NCBI RefSeq assembly: GCF_013205055.1 | Contig: NZ_JABMLF010000005.1 | Location: 350,407 to 414,406 of the forward strand | DNA length: 64,000 bases | Origin: Rathayibacter sp. VKM Ac-2856 | Lineage (GTDB): Bacteria; Actinomycetota; Actinomycetes; Actinomycetales; Microbacteriaceae | Reading direction: 5' to 3' | Part shown: positions 1 to 7,982 of the stretch, piece by piece | Numbering within the stretch: the stretch's first letter is position 1 | How the letters are laid out: each line of letters begins with the position of its first letter | Notes under the pieces: model-generated | Seen by the model: the letters and a program-made list of their open reading frames with translations, nothing else | Database searches by the model: none | Told to the model about the DNA's origin: nothing | Made by a program: the position numbers and the translations under genes

Positions 1-1849
1 CGAAGTCGCGCACCCACGGCTGCACGGACGTGTAGGTCTCGAAGGTCACCTCGAGCAGCTCCTGGAGCGGCTTGGGGTGGGTGACGCTCTCGAGCAGCTC
101 CATCCGCTCCTCGTACTCGATGCCGTCCGCCTTCATCGCGGCGACCGCGTCGCCCCGGGCCTGGAACTGCTGGGCGCCGAGGATCTGCCGCGGGTCATCG
201 AGCGTCGCCTCGAGCACCGAGATCACGTCGAGCGCGAAGGACGGCGACTCGGGATCGAGCACGTCGAACACCGCGAGCGCGAACGGCGAGAGCGGCTGGT
301 TGAGCGCGAAGTTCGGCTGCAGGTCGACGGTCAGCCGGATGCGGACCACGCCGTCGCGGTCGACCACCTGCTCGACCACCTCGGCGGTGCGCAGGGTGCG
401 GTAGATGCCCAGCGCGCGCCGGGCCAGCTGCAGCTGGCGCTTCCACGGCTCGTGGTTGTCGAAGATCAGCGCGTGCACGTTCGCGAAGACGTCGCCCCCG
501 CGCGCGATCACGTTGAGCAGCATCGAGGAGGTGATCGTCATGTGCGAGGTGAGCGTCTCGGGCTCGGCGTCGACGAGCTTGCGGAAGCTGGGCTCGCCCC
601 AGCTGACGAAGCCCTGCGGCGCGCGCTTGGCGACCCACTTGCGGCGCTTCTTCGGGTCGTCGCCCATCTTGTCCAAGGCCTTGCGGTTCTCGGACTCGTG
701 CTCGGGCGCCTGCACCACGACGGTGCCCGCGGTGTCGTAGCCGGCGCGACCGGCCCGGCCGGCGATCTGGTGGAACTCGCGGGCCGAGAGCTGGCGGGTC
801 TTCACGCCGTCGTACTTGGTCAGCGCGCTCAGCAGCACGGTGCGGATCGGGACGTTGATGCCGACGCCGAGGGTGTCGGTGCCGCAGATGACGCGCAGCA
901 TCCCCTGCTGGGCCAGCTGCTCGACCAGGCGGCGGTACTTGGGCAGCATGCCCGCGTGGTGCACGCCGATCCCGAGGCGCAGCAGCCGGGAGAGCGTCTT
1001 GCCGAACGCCGTGGTGAAGCGGAAGCCGCCGATCACCTCCGCGATGCGGTCGCGGTGCTCGCGGGTCGCGATGTTCGCGCTGGTCAGCGCCTGCGCCCGC
1101 TCGAGGGCCGTGGCCTGCGAGAAGTGCACGACGTAGACCGGCGCCTGGTTCGTCGAGAGCAGCTCCTCGATCGAGTCGTGGATGGGCGCGATCTCGTAGA
1201 AGAAGTGCAGCGGCACCGGCCGCTCGACGCCGGTGACCGTGGCCGTCTCGCGACCCGTCCGCCGGGTGAGGTCGGCGGCGAGCGCCGTCACGTCGCCGAG
1301 GGTCGCCGACATCAGCACGAACTGCACGTGCGGCAGCGTGAGCAGCGGCACCTGCCAGGCCCAGCCGCGGGCCGGGTCGGCGTAGAAGTGGAACTCGTCC
1401 ATCACGACCTGGTCGACGTCGGTCTCCGCGCCGTGCCGCAGCGCCAGGTTGGCGAGGATCTCGGCGGTGCAGCAGATGATCGGCGCATCGGGGTTCACGG
1501 AGGAGTCGCCGGTCACCATGCCGACGTTCGCGGCGCCGAACACGTCGACCAGCGCGAAGAACTTCTCCGAGACGAGCGCCTTGATCGGGGCGGTGTAGTA
1601 GCTGCGCCGCCCGTTCGCGAGGGCCGCCGCGTGCGCCCCGATCGCCACGAGCGACTTGCCGGTGCCGGTGGGCGTCGACAGGATCAGGTTCGCGCCCGAC
1701 GAGATCTCGATCATCGACTCGTCCTGCGCCGGGTACAGCGGCAGACCGCGCGACTCCGCCCACTCCGTGAACGCCAGGTACACCGCGTCGTCGTCGACGC
1801 GCCCGTCGGCGTCGGGCGTCGGCATCCGTTCGAGCAGCGTCAGACTCAT
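1..1849 (-). CDS. DEAD/DEAH-box RNA helicase, Ski2-like, with DUF3516 C-terminus (3' end beyond window)
   Basis: The ATG at 1849 opens a frame that stays open to position 1, so 616 N-terminal residues are visible and the end is cut off. Superfamily 2 motifs appear in order: Walker A TPTGTGKS, motif II DEFH, motif III SAT, then GTDTLGVGIN and QIAGRAGRAG of the second RecA domain. The long C-terminal part matches my memory of the actinobacterial DUF3516 helicases. ATP-driven RNA or DNA unwinding is known for the superfamily; the substrate of this subfamily is not known to me. The gene is followed upstream by a REP cluster, so it is probably transcribed alone. Confidence 0.88.
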   Translation of the reverse strand, partial: MSLTLLERMPTPDADGRVDDDAVYLAFTEWAESRGLPLYPAQDESMIEISSGANLILSTPTGTGKSLVAIGAHAAALANGRRSYYTAPIKALVSEKFFALVDVFGAANVGMVTGDSSVNPDAPIICCTAEILANLALRHGAETDVDQVVMDEFHFYADPARGWAWQVPLLTLPHVQFVLMSATLGDVTALAADLTRRTGRETATVTGVERPVPLHFFYEIAPIHDSIEELLSTNQAPVYVVHFSQATALERAQALTSANIATREHRDRIAEVIGGFRFTTAFGKTLSRLLRLGIGVHHAGMLPKYRRLVEQLAQQGMLRVICGTDTLGVGINVPIRTVLLSALTKYDGVKTRQLSAREFHQIAGRAGRAGYDTAGTVVVQAPEHESENRKALDKMGDDPKKRRKWVAKRAPQGFVSWGEPSFRKLVDAEPETLTSHMTITSSMLLNVIARGGDVFANVHALIFDNHEPWKRQLQLARRALGIYRTLRTAEVVEQVVDRDGVVRIRLTVDLQPNFALNQPLSPFALAVFDVLDPESPSFALDVISVLEATLDDPRQILGAQQFQARGDAVAAMKADGIEYEERMELLESVTHPKPLQELLEVTFETYTSVQPWVRDF

Positions 1850-2020
1850 CCCCGAAGTTTATTCGGGAGTGGCGTCCCCGCCGCCCCTCCCCGCAGTCGG
1901 CTCCATGGGAGGGCCGCGTCCCGCAGAGCGTCCTGCGTCCGCTCCGTCGAATCGCTTGGCACGCGATCCGCCGACTCGCTCGCCCCTGATCGACATCCCG
2001 CAGGTCTCGGCACGCCTCCC

Positions 2021-2226
2021 CCTGCTGGTCGAGCAGCGGCGTATCGAGACCCACGCCTGCACAACGGCGGATCTCGATACGCCCTCTCCGAGGGCTACTC
2101 GATCAGCATGAGCCGGACGCCCTTCGCTCATGCTGGTCGAGTAGCCCCGGAGGGGCGTATCGAGACCCACGCCTGCACAACGGTGGATCTCGATGCGCCC
2201 TCTCCGAGGGCTGCTCGATCAGCATG
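2021..2226. repeat. REP-like palindromes, two inverted pairs
   Basis: Four copies of a roughly 38-bp palindromic element lie between the helicase and the DUF559 gene. Two copies are forward (from about 2021, truncated in its hairpin, and from 2129) and two inverted (about 2071-2109 and 2186-2225). Each has the outer arms CTGGTCGAG and TATCGAGA. The complete copies have a GC hairpin in the middle, preceded on one strand by GTAG or GCAG. A similar spacer (ACGCCTGCACAACGG) separates the members of each pair. Confidence 0.85.
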
Positions 2227-2285
2227 CTGCGGCTCCCGACCTAGCAACCCCGCATCGGCACGTCGAGACCAGCGCCCGCCCGCGC

Positions 2286-3212
2286 TCACCGGCGCGCCCG
2301 ATCGGCCAGGGCGCGGCGCAGCCGCTCGACCGAGCGCTCGGGATGCGCCAGGAACTCCGCCGCGACGATCCGCACCGGGTGCACGCCGATCGCGGGGAAG
2401 TCGTCGTAGCGGCCGACGTCGCGCGCGAACTGCCGGTTGCTCGTGCGGTGCCCGTCTCCCTCGTACTCCCACGAGACGCGCTCCCGCTCGTACCAGCCGT
2501 CGGGCCGCCCGACGAAGACGCCGGCGGGGGTGAACAGCGGCACCTGGAGCTGCGGCTCCGGCAGTCCCGCGCGCACCGACGCGAGCCGGAAGCCGGTCTC
2601 GGGCCGCGACTCGGCGCCGTCGCGCACCAGCGCGATCGCCTCGCGCAGCCGCGCCGCCCCCCGCCCGCAGAACGACGCCACCCGCTCGCGCAGCGCTGCG
2701 AGCGGCACCCACGGCCGTGGATCCCAGGGATCTCCGCGGTGCGGCGTCCGCACGAGCGCGTCCCCCACCGCGACGAGGTCGTCGAGCTCGAGCAGCGCAC
2801 CCAGGTGGCAGAACAGCGATGCCCCGTCGGTCATCGGCACGCCGTGCCGGACGACGCGCCGCACCAGCACATCGGACACCGCGTGCCCGGCCACTCCTGG
2901 ACGCCGCGGGGCGCGGTGGGGTGCCCGCACGCTGACATGCAGCGGCTCATCCGGCCGGGCGCGCGGCAGCTCCAGCGGCCAGAGCCTCGCCGCCGTCAGA
3001 TGGCTGAGCACCGCACCCGGCCCGAGCACGGCGAGGAGCGCCCGAGCACGGACCTCCAGGTCCGGATCGCCGTCGCCCACCCGCACACCGCGGAACGGCG
3101 TGCGCAGATCACCGCTGCGGAGCCGACCCCGTGCGACACCCACACGCGCGGCCTCCGCGACGGTGAACGGCCGCCCGAGGAGCTCGGTGGGAAGACGTGA
3201 CGGCTGCTGCAT
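2286..3212 (-). CDS. DUF559 / AbiEi-like N-terminal domain protein
   Basis: 308 residues from the ATG at 3212; a GTG at 3230 is an alternative start. The N-terminal 50 residues (AEAARVGVARGRLRSG, then RGVRV) resemble the winged-helix domain of AbiEi-type antitoxins. The C-terminal third carries WEYEGDGHR followed by an RDVGRYDDF stretch and VHPVRI, which is the Vsr-like nuclease-fold pattern of DUF559. Such proteins are numerous in Actinobacteria as orphans and their function is unknown. No partner toxin gene is adjacent. A long inverted repeat lies about 80 bp upstream (3294-3348) and could be an operator. Confidence 0.7.
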   Translation of the reverse strand: MQQPSRLPTELLGRPFTVAEAARVGVARGRLRSGDLRTPFRGVRVGDGDPDLEVRARALLAVLGPGAVLSHLTAARLWPLELPRARPDEPLHVSVRAPHRAPRRPGVAGHAVSDVLVRRVVRHGVPMTDGASLFCHLGALLELDDLVAVGDALVRTPHRGDPWDPRPWVPLAALRERVASFCGRGAARLREAIALVRDGAESRPETGFRLASVRAGLPEPQLQVPLFTPAGVFVGRPDGWYERERVSWEYEGDGHRTSNRQFARDVGRYDDFPAIGVHPVRIVAAEFLAHPERSVERLRRALADRARR

Positions 3213-3293
3213 CCCGACACCGTGCCGCACCCGGACCCTTCAGAACCGCTCTCCACAGCCCCGCCCGTTCTCCACAGCCCCGCCGCGCGCGTC

Positions 3294-3348
3294 GATCCGT
3301 CACGAACGGTCGTCTCGGGCGACGGATGACGACCACTCGTGACGGATC
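3294..3348. promoter_or_regulatory. 21-bp inverted repeat upstream of the DUF559 gene
   Basis: Arms 3294-3314 and 3328-3348 match at 19 of 21 positions (outer 12 bp GATCCGTCACGA perfect) around a 13-nt loop. It lies between two minus-strand genes, so it could terminate the MOSC transcript or act as an operator for the DUF559 gene. There is no T-run after it in the minus direction. Confidence 0.55.
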
Positions 3349-3387
3349 AGAGGCCGACGCGGGTGCAGCGTGAGCCGGACGCCCTCG

Positions 3388-3427
3388 CTCATGCTGGTCG
3401 AGCAGCCGCGCAGCGGCGTATCGAGAC
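3388..3427. repeat. REP-like palindrome, single copy
   Basis: One forward copy of the family, with arms CTGGTCGAG and TATCGAGAC around the hairpin GCCGCGCAGCGGC. It sits directly after the stop codon of the MOSC gene and may contribute to 3'-end formation. Confidence 0.8.
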
Positions 3428-3435
3428 CCCGCGGC

Positions 3436-4071
3436 TCAGGCCAGGGCGCGCTCGACGTAGGGCCGCAGGTCGGCGGCGAGGCGCAGCTCGCCCGCGGCCT
3501 CGGCGTCGAGGAGGGTCTGCGCGTCGTCGGCGCGGCGCTCGACGAACCAGCGGCCGAGCGGCACGGCCCGCTCCGGCCGCGACAGCAGCTCGATCGCGTC
3601 GCCGGCCGCGATGCTCCCGCGGTGCAGCACGCGCAGATACGCACCCGTGCGCCCCGCTTCGGCGAAGCGCTTCACCCACTGCGGCTCGCCGAGCACGCGC
3701 TGGAAGGTGGCGCACGGCGTCCGCGGCATCGTCACCTCGACCTCGACCTTCTCGCCGATCCGCCAGCGCTCGCCGATCACTGCGCCGGTCAGGTCCAGGC
3801 CCTCCACCCGAAGGTTCTCGCCGAAGCGCCCGGCGGGCATCTCGTAGCCGAGCCGCTCCTCCCACCACTCGGCGTCCTCGCGGGCGTAGGCGTAGAGCGC
3901 CTTCGCCTCGCCGCCGTGGTGCGCCCGGTCGGCCTGCACGTCGGCGTAGACGCCGAGATCGCGGATGACGACGGGTCCGTCGACGGGGCGCTTGTCGATG
4001 GCGGTGACGCCCACCAGACCCGGGTCGGGGAGCAGGCGGTCGACGCGGCAGACGGCGAGGAGTCGGGGCAT
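3436..4071 (-). CDS. MOSC domain-containing protein (YiiM-like)
   Basis: 211 residues. The conserved MOSC features are PAGRFGENLR and a single conserved cysteine in RTPCATF. In this superfamily the cysteine is implicated in binding or transferring sulfur at the molybdenum cofactor, and YiiM-type members reduce N-hydroxylated substrates using Moco. The exact substrate here is unknown. It is divergent from the pentapeptide gene with a 66-bp gap. A Moco role would fit the mobA, moeA and fdhD genes at 56-64 kb, but it is far from them. Confidence 0.82.
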   Translation of the reverse strand: MPRLLAVCRVDRLLPDPGLVGVTAIDKRPVDGPVVIRDLGVYADVQADRAHHGGEAKALYAYAREDAEWWEERLGYEMPAGRFGENLRVEGLDLTGAVIGERWRIGEKVEVEVTMPRTPCATFQRVLGEPQWVKRFAEAGRTGAYLRVLHRGSIAAGDAIELLSRPERAVPLGRWFVERRADDAQTLLDAEAAGELRLAADLRPYVERALA

Positions 4072-4137
4072 GCCGTCATGCTCTCACCGCCCGGCGCCCG
4101 CCGTGCGCAGGGGCTCGCCCGCGTAGGCTCGCACGTC

Positions 4138-4794
4138 ATGCGCGCCGCCCTCCCCGCTCCCCGGTTCGACCCGCTCGTCCTCGACGGCCTCGCGGAGGGG
4201 TACGCCGGCGACACCGGCGCCCGGGAGCACGCGGAGGGGCTCCGCTTCGAGGGCGTCGACCTCACCGGAGCCGACCTGACCGCAGCCTCCTTCAGCGAGT
4301 GCGTGCTCGACGGCGTGGTCCTCGAGCGGGCGCAGCTGCGCGCCGCCTCCCTCGTCGAATCGCGGCTGGAGCGGCTGGACGTGCCCGGGCTCACGGCTCC
4401 GCGCAGCCGCTGGCGCTCGATCGAGCTCGCCTCCTCGCGCCTGGGCTCGGCCGAGCTCTACGAGACCACTTTCGAGCAGGTGCGGATCTCGGACTGCAAG
4501 CTCGGCTACGTCAACCTCCGCGCCGCGACCCTGCACGACGTGCTCTTCGAGCGCTGCACGATCGACGAGCTCGACCTCGGCGGGGCCACCGGTTCGCGGG
4601 TGGCCTTCACCGACTGCGACGTCCGCTCCCTGGAGCTGCCCGGCGCGCGGATCCAGGACCTCGATCTGCGCGGCGCCGAGCTGCACGTGCTCGGCGGCCT
4701 CGACGGCCTGCGCGGCGCGGCGCTGACGGAGCTGCAGCTCGGCCTGATGCTGCCGCTGTTCGCCGAGCACTTCGGCGTGCGGGTCCTGGGCTGA
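4138..4794 (+). CDS. Pentapeptide-repeat protein
   Basis: 218 residues. From about residue 35 on it shows A(D/N)LXX-type pentapeptide periodicity (VDLTGADLTAASF, LRAASLVESRL, VNLRAATL, LDLRGAEL), expected to form a right-handed quadrilateral beta-helix. Known relatives such as MfpA/Qnr mimic DNA and protect gyrase, but most family members have no known function. A -10-like TAGGCT at 4124-4129 ends 8 nt before the ATG, which suggests a leaderless mRNA. Confidence 0.8.
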   Translation: MRAALPAPRFDPLVLDGLAEGYAGDTGAREHAEGLRFEGVDLTGADLTAASFSECVLDGVVLERAQLRAASLVESRLERLDVPGLTAPRSRWRSIELASSRLGSAELYETTFEQVRISDCKLGYVNLRAATLHDVLFERCTIDELDLGGATGSRVAFTDCDVRSLELPGARIQDLDLRGAELHVLGGLDGLRGAALTELQLGLMLPLFAEHFGVRVLG

Positions 4795-4844
4795 GGCGCG
4801 CGGCCCGGCCGCGGCATCCCCCGATCAGCTGCGGCGTCGCCCGA

Positions 4845-5207
4845 TCAGCCGCGACGTCTCCCGATCAGCCGGGTCAGCGCCCGGCGGCCGAGCAGGAACA
4901 CCCCGAGCACGACGGCGGTGACGACCACGAAGCTCAGCTGCACGCCCTGCCCCGAGAGCACGCGCAGCAGCATCCCGCCGGCCACGGTCACGATCCACAC
5001 CACGATCCCGGAGAGGACCAGGCGGTCGGGCGTGCGCCAGGCCCGGGCGATCACCCAGCCCAGCAGCAGCGCCGCGAGGAACGGCCACAGCGTCACGAGG
5101 AAGCCCTCGAGCACCGAGCCGCCGTCGTGCGTCCCCCGCCCGATCAGCACGAAGACCGCGACCAGCACCGCGTCCAGCGCCAGCCCGAGGGCCGCGCGGC
5201 GGGTCAC
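4845..5207 (-). CDS. DUF3054 family membrane protein
   Basis: 120 residues from the GTG at 5207, which overlaps the stop of the DUF3097 gene by 4 nt (GTGA), so translation is probably coupled. Four hydrophobic segments are visible (LALDAVLVAVFVLIG, FLVTLWPFLAALLLGW, LSGIVVWIVTVAGGMLL, LSFVVVTAVVLGVFLLG) with a basic C-terminus. The family is a small four-helix actinobacterial membrane protein of unknown function. Downstream of the stop the 3' end is partly duplicated (CCCGATCAGC appears again near 4820-4840). Confidence 0.8.
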   Translation of the reverse strand: MTRRAALGLALDAVLVAVFVLIGRGTHDGGSVLEGFLVTLWPFLAALLLGWVIARAWRTPDRLVLSGIVVWIVTVAGGMLLRVLSGQGVQLSFVVVTAVVLGVFLLGRRALTRLIGRRRG

Positions 5208-6052
5208 GCCGGCTCCGTGACGAAGTCGATCAGCTGCTCGACCCGGCCGAGCAGCGCGGGCTCGAGGTCCTGGAAGGTGCGGACCTGCCCGAGGATGCGC
5301 TGCCAGGCGCGGGCGATGTCGGCCTGCTCGTCGTGCGGCCAGCCGAGCGCCTGGCAGATGCCCTTCTTCCACTCGATCGAGCGCGGGATCTCGGGCCAGC
5401 GCTCGAGCCCGACGCGGGCGGGCTTCACCGCCTGCCAGACGTCGACGAAGGGGTGGCCGACCACGAGGACGTGCGCACCGTGCGGCCCGGCGGCGACCGC
5501 GTCGGCGATCCGCGACTCCTTCGACCCGCGGACGAGGTGGTCGACGAGCACGCCGATGCGCCGCCCGGGCCCGGGTGCGAAGGCGCGGACCAGCTCGTCG
5601 AGGTTGTCGACGCCCTCGATGTACTCGACGACGACGCCCTCGACGCGCAGGTCGTGGCCCCAGACCTTCTCGACCAGCTCGGCGTCGTGCCGGCCCTCGA
5701 CGTAGATGCGGCTCGGCAGCGCGACGCGCGCCTTCGCATCGGCGACGTGGAAGGAGCCGGAGGCGGAGCGCGCCCGGCCGAGGTTCGCATCGCGCTTGAG
5801 CCCGGGGGCCTTCAGCGACACCGGCTTGCCGTCGATGAGGAAGCCGGGGCCGATCGGGAAGACGCGGACCTTGCCGAAGCGGTCCTCGAGCTTCACCATC
5901 CGCAGCTCGACGCCGACGACGGCGCCGACGAATCCGGAGGCGACCTCCTCGACCACGAGATCGCGCTCGGCCTCGACCACCGCGACCTCGACCTTGTTCT
6001 TCGCTCGCCAGTTCCCGGCGAGCACGTCCTGCCCGTACCTGTCGTCGTCCAT
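5204..6052 (-). CDS. DUF3097 family protein
   Basis: 282 residues. The N-terminal half is beta-rich. A Toprim-like stretch follows (SRIYVEGRHDAELVEKVWG, then EYIEGVDNLDEL) with a further acidic stretch VLVDHLVRGSKES, so metal-dependent nucleic-acid chemistry is conceivable. The family is actinobacterial and uncharacterised. The -10-like TACCCT (6060-6065 on the complement) ends 7 nt before the ATG, so the transcript is probably leaderless. It forms a two-gene operon with the DUF3054 gene. Confidence 0.85.
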   Translation of the reverse strand: MDDDRYGQDVLAGNWRAKNKVEVAVVEAERDLVVEEVASGFVGAVVGVELRMVKLEDRFGKVRVFPIGPGFLIDGKPVSLKAPGLKRDANLGRARSASGSFHVADAKARVALPSRIYVEGRHDAELVEKVWGHDLRVEGVVVEYIEGVDNLDELVRAFAPGPGRRIGVLVDHLVRGSKESRIADAVAAGPHGAHVLVVGHPFVDVWQAVKPARVGLERWPEIPRSIEWKKGICQALGWPHDEQADIARAWQRILGQVRTFQDLEPALLGRVEQLIDFVTEPA

Positions 6053-6098
6053 CGCCTCGAGGGTAGCCCGCTGCTGCTGCGGATGATCATCACTCTCG

Positions 6099-6119
6099 AT
6101 TGCGCGAATACATTGCGAT
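6099..6119 (+). promoter_or_regulatory. Direct repeat ATTGCG upstream of the His-rich gene, possible metal-regulator site
   Basis: ATTGCG occurs at 6099-6104 and 6112-6117, 13 nt apart, in an AT-richer patch that stands out from the surroundings. It lies about 70 bp upstream of the His-rich gene start. A TACATT (6109-6114) within it fits a -10 element. The idea of a regulator site is inference. Confidence 0.3.
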
Positions 6120-6186
6120 GCGTTTATGGATCTGCTCCACTGGTCGAGGTCGTCGTCCGGCGGCCTCCCCTCCGAAAGGCAGCGCC

Positions 6187-6381
6187 ATGAGCACCACCGA
6201 CCTCCACGCCGAGCACGACGTCACCGAGCACGAGCACGGCGAGGGCTGCGGCCACACCACCGTCGAGCACGACGGCCACGTCGACTACGCGCACGGCACC
6301 CACCGCCACGCCCTGCACGGCGACCACTACGACGAGCACGGCGCCCACGCCGAGCACGTCGCGGCCGCCGACCAGTCCTGA
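6187..6381 (+). CDS. Small histidine-rich, probably metal-binding protein
   Basis: 64 residues from the ATG at 6187, preceded by GAAAGGCAG as ribosome binding site. More than a quarter of the residues are His, with CGHTTVEHDGHVDYAHG and HALHGDHYDEHGAHAEH, and the protein is acidic. I know similar small proteins in Actinobacteria, often near metal-homeostasis genes. Binding of zinc or another transition metal as a buffer or chaperone is inferred from composition. There is no signal peptide or membrane segment, so it should be cytosolic. Confidence 0.75.
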   Translation: MSTTDLHAEHDVTEHEHGEGCGHTTVEHDGHVDYAHGTHRHALHGDHYDEHGAHAEHVAAADQS

Positions 6382-6388
6382 CCTGATC

Positions 6389-6655
6389 GGGATCTCGATA
6401 CGCCCCCTGCAGGGGCTGCTCGATCAGCATGATGCCGCCGCGGCCCGCGCCCATGCTGGTCGAGTAGCCGCGCAGCGGCGTATCGAGTTCATGCTGGTCG
6501 AGTAGCCGCGCAGCGGCGTATCGAGACCCACCCATCGAACGACGGTGGATCTCGATACGCCCTCTCCGAGGGCTACTCGATCAGCATGATGCCGCCGCCG
6601 GCCCGCACCCACGCCGGTCGAGCAGCGCGCAGCGCGCATCGAGACCCGCCCGTGG
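6389..6655. repeat. REP-like palindrome cluster, five copies
   Basis: The copies are at about 6390-6429 (inverted, GATC-type arms), 6451-6487 and 6492-6526 (forward, in direct tandem), 6549-6588 (inverted, GATC-type) and 6613-6653 (forward, degenerate). Two subtypes alternate: one has CTGGTCGAG...GAGACC arms, the other CTGATCGAG...GAGATC arms. The cluster fills the gap between the His-rich gene and the riboflavin leader, where it may also insulate transcription. Confidence 0.88.
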
Positions 6656-6697
6656 ACGAGCATGTCGCCGGAAGACGGCGCTCCCAGGCGCGTTGAG

Positions 6698-6703
6698 TAG
6701 GCT
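6698..6703 (+). promoter_or_regulatory. -10 element of the riboflavin operon
   Basis: TAGGCT lies 13 nt before the first pairing element of the FMN riboswitch, so transcription would start around 6710. No good -35 is visible. Confidence 0.45.
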
Positions 6704-6716
6704 GACAGCGAAAGAA

Positions 6717-6846
6717 CGTGCTCCGGGGTCGGTGAGAGTCCGAACCGGCGGTGACAGTCCGCGAGCCGCTGACCACTTCGGTGGGAGGCGGTTGACCTGG
6801 TGGAACTCCGGGACCGACGGTGAAAGTCCGGATGGGAGGCAGCACG
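6717..6846 (+). promoter_or_regulatory. FMN riboswitch (RFN element)
   Basis: The outer helix pairs CGTGCT (6717-6722) with AGCACG (6841-6846). Inside are the characteristic conserved RFN segments: GTCGGTGAGAGTCCGA, CGGTGACAGTCCG, GGTGGAACTCCGGGACCGAC and GGTGAAAGTCCGGATGGGAG. It directly precedes ribD, so FMN binding should repress the whole riboflavin operon. A small hairpin (CGGTGC...GCACCG, about 6877-6892) in the 86-nt stretch before ribD could belong to the expression platform. Confidence 0.95.
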
Positions 6847-6932
6847 AGCGTCGCGCGCGAGCGCGGCGCTGAACGACGGTGCCCGCGCACCGCTGTTCGC
6901 ACCCCGGAGTTCGGCGACGAACGGAACCGGGA

Positions 6933-7982
6933 ATGACGAACGACTTCGAGCACGCGATGCGCAGGGCGCTGGCCCTCGCCGAGCGCGGCCCCGCCCGCGG
7001 CGTGAATCCGCGCGTCGGCTGCGTCCTGCTCGCGCCCGACGGCAGCGTGCTGGCCGAGGGCTGGCATCACGGAGCCGGCACCGCCCACGCCGAGGTCGAC
7101 GCCCTCTCCGCGATTGCCCCCGGTGCCGCGGCCGGCGCCACCGCCGTCGTCTCCCTCGAGCCCTGCGACCACACCGGCCGCACCGGCCCGTGCAGCCGCG
7201 CCCTGATCGACGCCGGCGTCACCCGCGTCGTCTACGCCGTCGGCGATCCCGGCGACCGCTCGGCGGGCGGCGGCGACACGCTCCGCGCGGCCGGCGTCGA
7301 GGTGATCGAGGGCGTGCTCGCCGACGAGGCGGAGGAGTTCCTGCACGTCTGGCTCACCGCGACCCGTCGCCGCCGCCCCTGGGTGACGCTCAAGTGGGCC
7401 TCCACGCTCGACGGCCGCACCGCCGCCGCGGACGGCAGCAGCCGCTGGATCACCGGCGCCGCCGCCCGCCAGCGGGTGCACGAGCAGCGCGCCGCGGCCG
7501 ACGCGATCCTCGTCGGCACCGGCACGGTCCTCGCCGACGACCCGAGTCTCACCGCCCGCGGCGACGCCGGCGAGCTCCTCGCCGAGCAGCCGCTCCCCGT
7601 CGTCGTCGGGTCGCGCGCCGTCCCCGCCGGCGCCCGGGTGCTCGAGCACCCGCGCCCCCCGCTCCTCGAGCGCACCCGCGACCTCCCCGCCGTCCTCGAC
7701 CGCCTCTACGAGGCCGAGGTCCGCCACGTCTACGTCGAGGGCGGCCCCGTCCTCGCCTCCGCGCTCGTCGCCGACGGGCTCGTCGACGAGTTCCTCGTCT
7801 ACCTCGCCCCCGCGCTGCTCGGCGGTCCCCGCCTGGCGCTCGGCGACGTGGGCGTCGACAGCATCGCCGGCGCCCACCGCCTCGACCTCCGCTCCGTGGA
7901 GGTCCTCGGCGGCGACCTCCTCGTCACCGCCCGGCCGGGCTCCCCCGCCCGCCGGCAGCCCGCCCCGCAGAAGGAGTCCTGA
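6933..7982 (+). CDS. ribD: Riboflavin biosynthesis bifunctional deaminase/reductase RibD
   Basis: 349 residues from the ATG at 6933; the in-frame GTG at 6879 lies in the riboswitch platform hairpin. The N-terminal deaminase has the zinc and catalytic residues in HAEVDAL and EPCDHTGRTGPC. The C-terminal reductase begins near WVTLKWASTLDGRTA and has the GTGTVLADDPSL and VEGGPVL motifs. It deaminates and then reduces the pyrimidine intermediate that follows GTP cyclohydrolase II. First gene of the operon; its stop overlaps the ribE start (TGATG). Confidence 0.96.
   Translation: MTNDFEHAMRRALALAERGPARGVNPRVGCVLLAPDGSVLAEGWHHGAGTAHAEVDALSAIAPGAAAGATAVVSLEPCDHTGRTGPCSRALIDAGVTRVVYAVGDPGDRSAGGGDTLRAAGVEVIEGVLADEAEEFLHVWLTATRRRRPWVTLKWASTLDGRTAAADGSSRWITGAAARQRVHEQRAAADAILVGTGTVLADDPSLTARGDAGELLAEQPLPVVVGSRAVPAGARVLEHPRPPLLERTRDLPAVLDRLYEAEVRHVYVEGGPVLASALVADGLVDEFLVYLAPALLGGPRLALGDVGVDSIAGAHRLDLRSVEVLGGDLLVTARPGSPARRQPAPQKES

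Noticed and set aside
77..2533. Very long plus-strand open frame opposite the helicase gene
   Set aside because: It lacks any recognisable domain and runs antisense to a strongly conserved helicase frame. Long antisense frames are expected in DNA this GC-rich.
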